Of a stretch of 64,000 bases of DNA, positions 48,649 to 56,864 are shown one piece after another (the first letter of the stretch is position 1; the number at the start of each line of letters is the position of its first letter). The stretch comes from Xylophilus rhododendri. Lineage in GTDB: Bacteria > Pseudomonadota > Gammaproteobacteria > Burkholderiales > Burkholderiaceae_C. The DNA lies in contig NZ_CP047650.1 of NCBI RefSeq assembly GCF_009906855.1, forward strand, positions 5,704,001 to 5,768,000, written 5' to 3'. Under the pieces are notes generated by a model. The model did not search any database and was not told where the DNA came from. It saw only the letters and a program-made list of their open reading frames with translations. The translations under genes and the position numbers were made by a program.

Positions 48649-49014
48649 TCAGCCGCCGGGCGGCCCGGCCAGGTGCGGCATCAAGGCCTCGGGCACCTGC
48701 ACCTGCAGCTCCATCAGCAGGAAGGACAGCGCCTTGCCGTGGGTGTCGAGGTTGAGGGCGTCGTTCACGCCGCCGTCGAGCACGCCGTCCAGCACGAAAT
48801 TCATCGCGCAGAGCCGGGGAAGCAGGAAACGCTGCACGGCGCTGGGCCGGCGGTGGGCGAACTGCTGCGCCACCACTTCCGGCGTGAGCTGGTCCACCAG
48901 CAGCGGCCACAGCGCGGGATGCCAGGCGATCACGCTGATGTTGGAGCGGTCGCCCTTGTCGCCGGTGCGGCCGTGGGCCAGGCGGTAGAGGGGAACGGTG
49001 CGCGGCGCTGTCAT
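48649..49014 (-). CDS. AtuA C-terminal (ferredoxin-fold-like) domain protein
   Basis: 121 residues. The segment LAHGRTGDKGDRSNISVIAWHP is the mark of the small domain that in some organisms is fused to the C-terminus of AtuA-type proteins. Here it is a separate gene with its start overlapping the stop of the large AtuA gene by four bases. It should form a complex with that protein; the reaction is unknown. Confidence 0.83.
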   Translation of the reverse strand: MTAPRTVPLYRLAHGRTGDKGDRSNISVIAWHPALWPLLVDQLTPEVVAQQFAHRRPSAVQRFLLPRLCAMNFVLDGVLDGGVNDALNLDTHGKALSFLLMELQVQVPEALMPHLAGPPGG

Positions 49015-50393
49015 GCGGCCTCCGTGACGAAGGAGAAGCCGGTCGGCACCACATCGCGCGGCAACAGGCAGGACACGGTGTTGAGCCGCGAGGTGATGGT
49101 GGTGCGCACCCCGCCGCCGCCGGCCGGTCCGCAGGTGTAGAGCGCGGTGACTTCATGCAGCAGCTTCTCGGCCTCCGCGCGGTTGGCGTGGGCAGCGGCC
49201 ACACGCAGGCGCACATCGCGCCCGTCGCCCGCCGCCTGGGCGGACAGCAGCTGGCCGCCGTCGTCCCCGAAGATGCTGGACACACCGATCAAATCCGCGC
49301 GCAGCTGCAGCCGCGGCAGGCGCTGGCGCAGCACCTCGGCCGCCAGCCGGGCGCGGGCCTCGGCGCGCGGGCCGGCATAGGAGATCTCGCCCTCGGCCAA
49401 CCAGCCGCCTTCGTGGCAGACATTGACCTTGTAGTGGCTGGTGCGGGCATGGCCGGTCACGCCTTCCAGCGCCACCCGGTCGGGGCCGACCTGGCGCACG
49501 GTGGCGTCCGAGATGTCGGCCGTCACGTCCGGCGTGAGATAGGCCGCCGGGTCGTGCACCTCGTAGAGCAGCTGTTCCTTCACCGTCTGCTCGGTCACAT
49601 AGCCGCCGGTGCCATCGGCCTTGCCGATGGTGCAGCGGCCCTCGGCGTCGATCTCGGCGATGGGGTAGCCGAGGTTGGCCAGGCCCGGCACATCCTTGTA
49701 GCCCGGGTCGGCGAAATAGCCGCCGGTGACCTGCGTGCCGCATTCCAGCAGATGGCCGACCATGGTGGCGCGGCCCAGGCGCTGCCAGTCGTTGGCGGCC
49801 CAGCCGAAATGCGACATGGCCGGGCCCACCGCCAGGGAGGGATCGGCCACCCGCCCGCACACCACCACATCGGCGCCGGCGTCCAGCGCCGCGGCGATCG
49901 GCTCGGCGCCTATATAGGCATTGGCGCTGACCACCGCCTGCGTGTTCACCCGGCCGCCGATCTCGCCTTCGAGCAGGGCCATGGCGGCCGTGCCCCGCGC
50001 ATCGTCGCCGTGCACCACGGCCACGCGCGGCGCTTGCAGGCCCAGCTCCCGGGCCAGCCGCAGCACATGGCGGGCGGCGGCCTCGGGGTTGGCCGCGCCG
50101 AAGTTGCCCACGATGCGGATGCCGTGCTGCAGGCAGCGCCGCAGCACCGGCCGCAGCATGGCGTCGAGCAGGGGTTCGTAGCCGGCCTCGGGATCGACGC
50201 GGCGGCGCAGCTGGGCCAGGGCCAGGGTGCGTTCGGCCAGGGTTTCGAAGATCAGGAAGGCGCGCTGGCCGGCGGGGCCGGCGGCCAGGCGGGCGATCAG
50301 GGTGCTGACCACCGGGCCGGCGGCATCGGTGCGGTCGCCCGAGAAGCCGGCGGCGCAGCCGATCAGCAGCGCGGGCCGTGGGGCAGGGGACAT
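49011..50393 (-). CDS. Acyclic terpene utilisation AtuA family protein (DUF1446)
   Basis: 460 residues of the DUF1446/AtuA family, named from citronellol/geraniol catabolism in Pseudomonas where its step is not settled. Marks are LIGCAAGFSGDR at the start, VVCGRVADPSLAVGP, HLLECGTQVTGGYFADPGYKDVP and GKADGTGGYVT. It leads the operon AtuA-large, AtuA-small, Bug. None of the other atu genes are nearby, so the substrate need not be a terpene. Confidence 0.88.
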   Translation of the reverse strand: MSPAPRPALLIGCAAGFSGDRTDAAGPVVSTLIARLAAGPAGQRAFLIFETLAERTLALAQLRRRVDPEAGYEPLLDAMLRPVLRRCLQHGIRIVGNFGAANPEAAARHVLRLARELGLQAPRVAVVHGDDARGTAAMALLEGEIGGRVNTQAVVSANAYIGAEPIAAALDAGADVVVCGRVADPSLAVGPAMSHFGWAANDWQRLGRATMVGHLLECGTQVTGGYFADPGYKDVPGLANLGYPIAEIDAEGRCTIGKADGTGGYVTEQTVKEQLLYEVHDPAAYLTPDVTADISDATVRQVGPDRVALEGVTGHARTSHYKVNVCHEGGWLAEGEISYAGPRAEARARLAAEVLRQRLPRLQLRADLIGVSSIFGDDGGQLLSAQAAGDGRDVRLRVAAAHANRAEAEKLLHEVTALYTCGPAGGGGVRTTITSRLNTVSCLLPRDVVPTGFSFVTEAA

Positions 50394-50449
50394 GGTCGGT
50401 CTCGTTTTGGGCTGGAAGTTCGAAGCCGAATTTAGGCATGGGATCTGTC

Positions 50450-50473
50450 ATCCGTAAAATCGAAATTCCGGAT
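50450..50473. promoter_or_regulatory. Possible LysR-type binding site
   Basis: ATCCG and CGGAT form an inverted repeat with a 14-base AT-rich spacer in the gap between the divergent AtuA and LysR genes. Site and spacing fit loosely; no experimental sequence is known to me. Confidence 0.3.
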
Positions 50474-50496
50474 GAATTCATCGAAGAGGCAGATCA

Positions 50497-51414
50497 ATGC
50501 ACAAGGCCCAGCCCGATCTCTCCACCCGCCAGCTGCGCGCCTTCCTGGCCCTGGCCGACCGCCGGCATTTCACCCGCGCGGCCGAGGCCTGCCACCTGTC
50601 GCAGCCGGCCTTCAGCGCGCTGATCCGGGCGCTGGAGACATCGCTGAACACCCGCCTGTTCGACCGTAACACCCGCAGCGTGCAGCTCACGCCGGAAGGC
50701 CGGCTCTTCGAGCCTTCGGCGCGCCGCCTGCTGGCCGATGTGGCCGATGCGCTGCAGGACCTGGACGACCAGGTCGAGCGCCGGCGCGGCCGGGTGCACA
50801 TGGCCGCGCTGCCCTCGCTGGCGGCCGGCTGGCTGCCGCCGGTGCTGGCCGAGTTCCACCAGCGCTGGCCCGGCGTGGAGCTGGAGCTGAGCGACCGCCT
50901 GTCCGATGCCTGCCTGGACCTGGTGCGCGGCGGCCAGGCCGACTTCGCCCTGGCCTCGGCCGACGCGCGCGGCGCCGAGGCCATGGGCCTGCACCTCCAT
51001 CCGCTGCATGCCGACCGTTTCCACCTGGTCTGCCGCGCCGACCATCCCCTGGCCGGCGGCCGCCGCCCCAGCCTGCGGCGCATCGCCGAACACCCCTTCG
51101 TGCACATGACCCGCAACAGCAGCGTCCGCCAGGCCCTGGAAGCCGCCCTGCATCCGCTGACGATGAAGACAGTGCTGGAAGTGGAGCAGCTCGCCACCGT
51201 CACCGGCCTGGTGGAGGCGGGGCTGGGCATCAGCATCGTGCCGGAACTCACGCTCTACCAGTTCCGCCGTCCCGGCCTGGTGGCGCGGCCGTTGGCGTTG
51301 GCGCACACGCGGGCGGTCTACCTGGTGCGGCGGCGCGAGGGCAGCCTGTCGGTGGCGGCGCAGACCCTGCACGATCTGGTGATCAGCCGGCTGGGCAGCC
51401 TGGCGCGGGGTTGA
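50497..51414 (+). CDS. LysR family transcriptional regulator
   Basis: 305 residues. The N-terminal helix-turn-helix (about 5-65, LSTRQLRAFLALADRRHFTRAAEACHLSQPAFSALIRALE) is canonical and the rest is a type-2 periplasmic-binding-protein effector domain (about 95-295). GAGG precedes the ATG. It is divergent from the AtuA/Bug operon and by LysR custom probably activates it in the presence of its substrate. Confidence 0.93.
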   Translation: MHKAQPDLSTRQLRAFLALADRRHFTRAAEACHLSQPAFSALIRALETSLNTRLFDRNTRSVQLTPEGRLFEPSARRLLADVADALQDLDDQVERRRGRVHMAALPSLAAGWLPPVLAEFHQRWPGVELELSDRLSDACLDLVRGGQADFALASADARGAEAMGLHLHPLHADRFHLVCRADHPLAGGRRPSLRRIAEHPFVHMTRNSSVRQALEAALHPLTMKTVLEVEQLATVTGLVEAGLGISIVPELTLYQFRRPGLVARPLALAHTRAVYLVRRREGSLSVAAQTLHDLVISRLGSLARG

Positions 51415-51432
51415 GCCCCGGCAGCCGCATCG

Positions 51433-52515
51433 TCAAAGCGAAAGAATGTGCCGCGCCGCCGCCGAGAGGCGTTTCACGCCCAGCTTCAGGTGGATGGACT
51501 TGATCTGGGTGCGCACGGTGTTCAGGCTCACGCCGCGCAGCAGCGCGCATTCCTCGGGCCCCAGGCCGTCGACATGCAGCTGCAGGGCCAGCTGCGCCTC
51601 CGCCTCGGTCAGGCCGTGGATGGCGCGCAGACGCTGCAGTCGCAGCTCGGGCGCCGTTTCGCTCGCCGCCGACAGCAGCACCAGCGGCCGTTGCCAGGGC
51701 TGCGCCAGCTGGGCATGCGCCGGCACCGGGGTGAGGAACAGGTGCAGCGGTCGGCCGTCCCGGCGCGGCAGCCGCAGCACGCCGCTGGCGCGTGCGGCAT
51801 CCCAGGCCGCCCGGTTCCAGCCGGGCGTGGCGATGCGCAGCATGCCGCCGGCAAAACACAGGGCGGGGCCGAGCTGCGCGGCCATGGCCCGGCCGGCGGC
51901 GTTGTCGAGCAGCAGCCGGCCGGACTCGTCGAGCAGGAAGAGCGCGCCGTCGAGGGCATCCAGCAGGCGGGTGGAGAGGGCCGACTGCAGCTGCAGCGCG
52001 CCCAGCCGGCGGCCCAGCGCCAGGGCGCGCGCCATGTGGCCGGACAGGACGTCGATGCCGCGCTGCGCCGCCGGGTCCAGCGGCCGGTCCTCGCAGCCGA
52101 CGAAGCTGAGGAAGGTGTTTTGCGCCGCGCAACGCTCCAGGAACAGGCCGGCCCAGTTGTCGCTGCCATGCGGCTTGAGGAAGTCCTCGTAGTAGGCGCT
52201 GTGCCGCGGCGTGCGCCGGGTCAGCACTTCGTGGTCGAGGAACCAGCGGCCCCGGCCCCATTGCGCCACCAGCGCGGGTGTGGGATCGCTGCGGTGGAAT
52301 TCGCCTGTATAGGCACCGACCATGCTGTGCAGATTGGCCTGGTCGTCGGTGGCGACGGCATGCACCGAGGTCGCCAGCGTGGCCGCATCGAGCGACATCA
52401 GCACCGCGAACCGGCTGCCGGTGCGTTCACGCAGGCCGGCCAGCACGGTCGACCAGTCCGCGTCGCCCAGCGCGGCGGCGTAGATCTGGTCGAGCAGGAT
52501 CGATTCAGGCGGCAT
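51433..52515 (-). CDS. LuxR-type helix-turn-helix transcriptional regulator
   Basis: 360 residues. The C-terminal LuxR/GerE helix-turn-helix (about 300-355) is clear: LTEAEAQLALQL, the recognition-helix region GVSLNTVRTQIKSIHLKLGVK and a final SAAARHILSL. The N-terminal 280 residues have PAS-like sequence (LDALDGALFLLDESGRLLLDN) but no receiver Asp, so a ligand or redox signal is sensed directly. It is divergent from the three-subunit dehydrogenase operon, its likely target. Confidence 0.87.
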   Translation of the reverse strand: MPPESILLDQIYAAALGDADWSTVLAGLRERTGSRFAVLMSLDAATLATSVHAVATDDQANLHSMVGAYTGEFHRSDPTPALVAQWGRGRWFLDHEVLTRRTPRHSAYYEDFLKPHGSDNWAGLFLERCAAQNTFLSFVGCEDRPLDPAAQRGIDVLSGHMARALALGRRLGALQLQSALSTRLLDALDGALFLLDESGRLLLDNAAGRAMAAQLGPALCFAGGMLRIATPGWNRAAWDAARASGVLRLPRRDGRPLHLFLTPVPAHAQLAQPWQRPLVLLSAASETAPELRLQRLRAIHGLTEAEAQLALQLHVDGLGPEECALLRGVSLNTVRTQIKSIHLKLGVKRLSAAARHILSL

Positions 52516-52656
52516 GGCGGCACCGGTACCGAAGACGCCTTCAAATGTAACTTAATGCTGCAGATTTGTAAGGGCTTATGAAGGTCTTGCAGAGCCATAC
52601 GTAATGACCGAGGGCTAAGGTTATTCCGCACACCGATACAATTTAGGGTTAACCCG

Positions 52657-52722
52657 ATGAAAACGACCGGCCGCAATCGCAGCGGCCGGCGGCGGTGTGC
52701 GCAAAAGACGAGGTATTCGTGA
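52657..52722 (+). other. Possible 21-residue leader ORF with internal hairpin before the dehydrogenase operon
   Basis: ATG at 52657 opens a 21-codon Arg-rich frame whose TGA overlaps the GTG start of the small subunit (GTGA), as in coupled genes. AGGG lies eight bases upstream. Inside it, CCGGCCGC (52667-52674) and GCGGCCGG (52682-52689) form a perfect 8-bp hairpin, and GGGTTAACCC (52646-52655) is a palindrome just before. It may be a regulatory leader; coding is unproven. Confidence 0.3.
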
Positions 52723-53258
52723 GTGAAGCAAACAAGGCATCCGCGCTGTCCCGGCGCGAGATGCTGATCGGCGGTGTCATCGTCGGCGGTGCCGTGGTCC
52801 TGGCATCGCCGCTGCGGTCGATCGCCGCGGCGGCCGGGCAGGGCCGGCAGGCGCAGGACCTGGCGGAGTTCCTGCACCTCTCGCAGCTGCTGATCAACCA
52901 CCGTCTGGTGGCGGGCGTGGGCGAGCGCATCCAGGCTTTTCTCGTCAAACAGCATGCCGACGGCGCCGAGCAAGTGAGGGCGCTGATCGCCATCGCCGAG
53001 AAGAAGCAGGCCAAGGTGGTCGAGGACTTCTTCGGCGACATCCCCGCCGGCCCCGCGGAGGATCTGGCCCACTGGATCATCTTCGCCTGGTACACCGGCG
53101 CCTCCTCGGCCAAACCGGACGCCACAGTCTTCGCCTTCGAGGAGGCGCTGGCCTTCCAGACCACCATCGACGTGGTCACGATTCCCTCCTACGGCATCTC
53201 CGGCCCCGACCGGTGGAGCCAGGTCACGATCCCGCTCGTGCCCATGCCCGTCTTCTGA
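52719..53258 (+). CDS. Sugar/polyol dehydrogenase small subunit (FAD-SLDH family, Tat signal)
   Basis: 179 residues from a GTG at 52719 with GAGG five bases away. The N-terminus has a twin-arginine signal, SRREMLIGG followed by VIVGGAVVLASPL, so the protein is exported folded. The remainder is of the D-sorbitol/fructose dehydrogenase small-subunit family, with HWIIFAWYTG and AFQTTIDVVTIPSYG. Such subunits chaperone and co-export the flavoprotein subunit, which has no signal of its own. It is the first gene of the operon. Confidence 0.85.
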   Translation: MSEANKASALSRREMLIGGVIVGGAVVLASPLRSIAAAAGQGRQAQDLAEFLHLSQLLINHRLVAGVGERIQAFLVKQHADGAEQVRALIAIAEKKQAKVVEDFFGDIPAGPAEDLAHWIIFAWYTGASSAKPDATVFAFEEALAFQTTIDVVTIPSYGISGPDRWSQVTIPLVPMPVF

Positions 53259-53283
53259 GCGGCGCCACAACAGTCTTTCCCCC

Positions 53284-54921
53284 ATGAGTCAAAAGAAACA
53301 AAGCGCCGACGTGGTGATCGTCGGCACGGGTGTCGTCGGCCTGGTGATCGCCGAGCAGCTGCTCGATGCCGGCATCCCCGTGCTGATGCTGGAAGCCGGC
53401 CCGCGCGTGGAACGCGCCGAGGTCGTGGAGAACTTCCGCAACCTGCCGCTGTCGATGAAGGGCAGCGCCTCTTCCTGCTACCCGCCGCGCCCCTGGGCGC
53501 CGCATCCGATGCCGACCAAGAAGCCCGAGGACGCCTACCTCCAGCTGAGCGGCCCGGACTCCTACGACCAGTCCTATATCCGCTACGCCGGCGGCTCAAC
53601 CTGGCACTGGGCCGGCACCAGCTGGCGGCTGACGCCCGAGGACATGCGCCTGAAGTCGCTCTACGGCGTGGGCCGCGACTGGCTGTTCGACTACGACACG
53701 CTGGAGCCCTACTACACCCGCGTCGAGCACAAGCTGGGCATCTGCGGCCCTTCGGACCGCGCCCAACAATGGCCGCAGACCGGCGCCCGCTCGCAGCCCT
53801 ATCCCATGCCGGCGCTGCCCTTCAGCCCGGGCGAGACGCGATTCACCGAGGCCGTGGCCTCGCTCGGCCTGCACAACTTCCCCGTCGCCCAGGCCCGCAA
53901 CAGCGGCATGCCCTACGACGACCGGCCGGCCTGCTGCGCCAACAACAACTGCGTGCCGGTCTGCCCGATCGGCGCCAAGTACGACGGCGCCACCGCGCTG
54001 CGCCGGCTCGAAGCCAAGGGCGCACGCATCGTCTATGACGCGGTGGTCTACCGCGTGGAATCGGGCGCCGGCAACCGCATCGAGGCGGTGCATTACTTCG
54101 ATCCGAACAAGAAGAGCCACCGCGTGGGCGGCAAGCAGTTCGTCATCGCCTGCAACGGGCTGGAGACACCCAAGCTGCTGCTGATGTCCGCCGACGAGCG
54201 CAACCCGCGCGGCATTGCCAACGGCTCCGACCAGGTCGGCCGCAACATGATGGACCACCCCCAGCTCACCATGACCATGGAGCTGGACGAGCCCTTCTGG
54301 TCCGGCGTCGGCCCGGTGGTCAACAGCGGCATCATGGAAACCTCGCAGGGCGATTTCCGCTCCCGCCATGCCGGCGCCTACTTCCGCTACAACAACTTCG
54401 GCCGCACCCGCTTCGTCGTCTTCGAGGCGCTGAAGAAGGGCCTGGTCGGCAAGGCGCTGGACGAGGAGATCCGCCGCATGACCGCCTGCAGCGCCGACGT
54501 GGTGCTGGCCCACGAGATCCTGCCGGATGCGAACAACCGCCTGACCCTGTCCGACAAGAAGGACTGGCTGGGCCTGCCCCGGCCGCACATCCACTACGAC
54601 GTGGGCGACTATGTGCGCCGCTCGGCCGAGGAATACTCGGTGCCGCTGGGCAAGAAGATCGCCGCGGCCATGGGTGCGAAGAGCTACAAGATCAGCCCCA
54701 AGTTCAACCAGAGCAAACACATCATGGGCGGCACCATCATGGGCGCCGACCGGGCCGATTCGGTGGTCGATGCCGACTGCCGCACCCACGACCACGAGAA
54801 CCTCTACCTGCCCGGAGGCGGCGCCATGCCCAGCACCGCCTGCGGCAACAGCACCATCACCATGACGGCACTGGCCTTCCGTGCGGCCGATGCGCTGCAG
54901 CGGCAGATGAAGGGGGCTTGA
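53284..54921 (+). CDS. GMC oxidoreductase, catalytic flavoprotein subunit of a membrane sugar/polyol dehydrogenase
   Basis: 545 residues. FAD binding starts VVIVGTGVVGLVIAEQLL and the C-terminal GMC block is present (GGGAMPSTACGNSTITMTALAFRAADAL). Cys217, Cys218, Cys223 and Cys227 form CCx4Cx3C (CCANNNCVPVC), the same pattern as the 3Fe-4S site of Burkholderia FAD glucose dehydrogenase. It should oxidise a sugar, polyol or sugar acid in the periplasm and pass electrons through its iron-sulfur centre to the cytochrome subunit. It is co-exported by the Tat small subunit. Substrate could be sorbitol, fructose, glucose or gluconate. Confidence 0.9.
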   Translation: MSQKKQSADVVIVGTGVVGLVIAEQLLDAGIPVLMLEAGPRVERAEVVENFRNLPLSMKGSASSCYPPRPWAPHPMPTKKPEDAYLQLSGPDSYDQSYIRYAGGSTWHWAGTSWRLTPEDMRLKSLYGVGRDWLFDYDTLEPYYTRVEHKLGICGPSDRAQQWPQTGARSQPYPMPALPFSPGETRFTEAVASLGLHNFPVAQARNSGMPYDDRPACCANNNCVPVCPIGAKYDGATALRRLEAKGARIVYDAVVYRVESGAGNRIEAVHYFDPNKKSHRVGGKQFVIACNGLETPKLLLMSADERNPRGIANGSDQVGRNMMDHPQLTMTMELDEPFWSGVGPVVNSGIMETSQGDFRSRHAGAYFRYNNFGRTRFVVFEALKKGLVGKALDEEIRRMTACSADVVLAHEILPDANNRLTLSDKKDWLGLPRPHIHYDVGDYVRRSAEEYSVPLGKKIAAAMGAKSYKISPKFNQSKHIMGGTIMGADRADSVVDADCRTHDHENLYLPGGGAMPSTACGNSTITMTALAFRAADALQRQMKGA

Positions 54922-54923
54922 AC

Positions 54924-56339
54924 ATGGGCTTCCGACTCAAGACCCGCCTGCTCGGCGCTGCGCTGGGCCTGATGGCCCTGGCACCCGCATTCGCCCAGAC
55001 CACCTTTCCCGACGAGCTGGTCAAGCGCGGCAAGTACCTGGCCACCGCCTCGGACTGCATCGCCTGCCACACCGCCCACCATGGCCAGCCCATGGCCGGC
55101 GGCCTGGTGATCGACTCGCCGGTCGGCAAGATCGTCGCCACCAACATCACGCCGTCGAAGCAGTTCGGCATCGGCGCCTATACCGAGCAGCAGTTCGCCG
55201 ACGCCCTGCGCAAGGGCGTGCGTGCCGACGGCGCCAACCTCTACCCGGCGATGCCCTACACGGCCTACGCCAACCTGCACGACGAGGACGTGAAGGCGCT
55301 CTACGCCTACTTCATGCAGGGCGTGGCGGCGGTGGACAAACCCACCGAGCCGACCAGCCTGCCGTTCCCGATGAACATCCGCGCCTCGATGAAGGCCTGG
55401 AACGCGCTCTTCCTGCAGAGCGAGCCGCAGAAGGACGCGCCCGAATTCTCGATCGACCTCAACCGCGGCCGCTACCTGGTCGAGGGCGCCGCCCACTGCA
55501 GCACCTGCCACACCCCGCGCGGCTTCCTGATGCAGGAGCAGGGCGGGCAGAAGATGGCCGGCGCCCTGGTCGGCGCCTGGTACGCGCCCAACATCACCCC
55601 GGACAAGGTCAGCGGCATCGGCAGCTGGAGCCGGGACGAACTGGTCGCCTACCTCAAGACCGGCCGCCTCGAAGGCAAGGCGCAGGCCGCCGGCAGCATG
55701 GCCGAAGCCATCACCAACAGCTTCAGCCACATGACGGACGCCGACCTGCACGCCATGGCGGCCTACATCCTGCAGCTGCCGCCGGTCGCCAACGCGGCCG
55801 ACGCCCAGGGCGGCAAGAGCCGCTTCGAGCAGGGCCAGGCCGGCAACGGGCTGAGTGGCTTGCGGGGTGACAACTACGCAGCCGGCATGAAGAGCAAGTC
55901 GGTCGGCGCCCAGCTGTTCTCGGCCAACTGCGCCTCCTGCCACGGCTACAACGCCCAGGGCACACGCGACGGCTACTACCCGAGCCTGTTCCACAACTCG
56001 GCCACGGCCGGCGCCAACGCTACGAACCTGATCGCCACCATCCTCTACGGCGTGGACCGCGAGACGGCCGAAGGCCATGTCTTCATGCCGCCCTTCGGCA
56101 GCCAGGTCAATGCGGTGACCAAGCTCAGCAACGGCGACGTGGCCCACCTGGCCAACTACATCCTGCAGGAGCATGGCAACGGCGGCCTGAAGAAGGTCAG
56201 CGCAGCGGATGTGCAGACGGTGCGCGCCGGCGGCCCGCGCTCGCCGCTGATCACGCTGGCGCGTTTCGGCATGGGCGTCGGCGTGCTGGTGCTGCTGGTC
56301 CTGGGTTTCTGGCTGCTGCGCCGCCGAAGCCGGCAGTAG
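54924..56339 (+). CDS. Triheme cytochrome c subunit of the sugar/polyol dehydrogenase
   Basis: 471 residues from the ATG at 54924 (AAGGGGG upstream; it follows the flavoprotein stop at once). A signal peptide (ALGLMALAPAFAQ) precedes three CxxCH haem sites: CIACH (Cys45), CSTCH (Cys192) and CASCH (Cys336). A C-terminal helix (about 445-463) then RRRSRQ anchors it in the inner membrane. It takes electrons from the flavoprotein and feeds ubiquinone. The three-gene order, small-large-cytochrome, is that of GDH/FDH/SLDH complexes. Confidence 0.93.
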   Translation: MGFRLKTRLLGAALGLMALAPAFAQTTFPDELVKRGKYLATASDCIACHTAHHGQPMAGGLVIDSPVGKIVATNITPSKQFGIGAYTEQQFADALRKGVRADGANLYPAMPYTAYANLHDEDVKALYAYFMQGVAAVDKPTEPTSLPFPMNIRASMKAWNALFLQSEPQKDAPEFSIDLNRGRYLVEGAAHCSTCHTPRGFLMQEQGGQKMAGALVGAWYAPNITPDKVSGIGSWSRDELVAYLKTGRLEGKAQAAGSMAEAITNSFSHMTDADLHAMAAYILQLPPVANAADAQGGKSRFEQGQAGNGLSGLRGDNYAAGMKSKSVGAQLFSANCASCHGYNAQGTRDGYYPSLFHNSATAGANATNLIATILYGVDRETAEGHVFMPPFGSQVNAVTKLSNGDVAHLANYILQEHGNGGLKKVSAADVQTVRAGGPRSPLITLARFGMGVGVLVLLVLGFWLLRRRSRQ

Positions 56340-56361
56340 CAGGCGCCGCATGGCCGGCTCC

Positions 56362-56367
56362 TAGAAT
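56362..56367 (+). promoter_or_regulatory. Putative -10 box for a leaderless DUF2721 mRNA
   Basis: TAGAAT is six bases before the ATG at 56374 with no Shine-Dalgarno sequence. It is the best match to the -10 consensus among the leaderless candidates. Confidence 0.45.
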
Positions 56368-56373
56368 CCGGCC

Positions 56374-56820
56374 ATGCTCTCGATCCACGCCGACACCTCC
56401 CACGTCATCCAGCTGGCCGTCGGCCCCGCCTTCATGCTGGCGGCCATCGGCGGCACGCTCACCATCCTCAGCAACCGGCTGGCGCGCATCAACGACCGCA
56501 CCCACAAGCGCCGGGAGGACCGCGAGACGGCCGACGCCGACAGCAAGTCCGACGAAGCCAAGCGCCAGGACATCGACACCGAGCTCGACACCCTCAACCG
56601 CCGCGCCCGCATCATCAACGCGGCCATGACGGCCGGCGCCTCCTGCGCCATCGTGGTCTGCCTGCTGATCGGCTCGCTCTTCATGGCCAACGAACTCGAG
56701 ATCGACTTCGACCGTCCGGTGGCCCTGCTCTTCATCGTCGCGATGCTCACGCTGATCGCCACCTATGTGCTGATGCTGGTGGAGATATTCGTGGCCCAGC
56801 ACAGCATCAACCCCACCTGA
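56374..56820 (+). CDS. DUF2721 domain-containing membrane protein
   Basis: 148 residues. One N-terminal helix (about 10-32) is followed by a cytoplasmic charged stretch rich in Arg/Asp/Glu (RINDRTHKRREDRETADADSK) and two helices (about 80-102 and 112-138), the DUF2721 plan. No function is known for the family. Confidence 0.85.
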   Translation: MLSIHADTSHVIQLAVGPAFMLAAIGGTLTILSNRLARINDRTHKRREDRETADADSKSDEAKRQDIDTELDTLNRRARIINAAMTAGASCAIVVCLLIGSLFMANELEIDFDRPVALLFIVAMLTLIATYVLMLVEIFVAQHSINPT

Positions 56821-56852
56821 TCGCCCGGCGGGCCGCCAGCCCGCGCGGCGTG

Positions 56853-56858
56853 GACAAT
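56853..56858 (+). promoter_or_regulatory. Putative -10 box for a leaderless DMT transporter mRNA
   Basis: GACAAT is six bases before the ATG at 56865, and no Shine-Dalgarno sequence is seen. Confidence 0.4.
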
Positions 56859-56864
56859 CGCCCC

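Noticed and set aside
52719..56339. Naming the operon gluconate 2-dehydrogenase
   Set aside because: The small subunit fits the SLDH/fructose-dehydrogenase family better and the Cys pattern resembles FAD glucose dehydrogenase; the substrate cannot be fixed.
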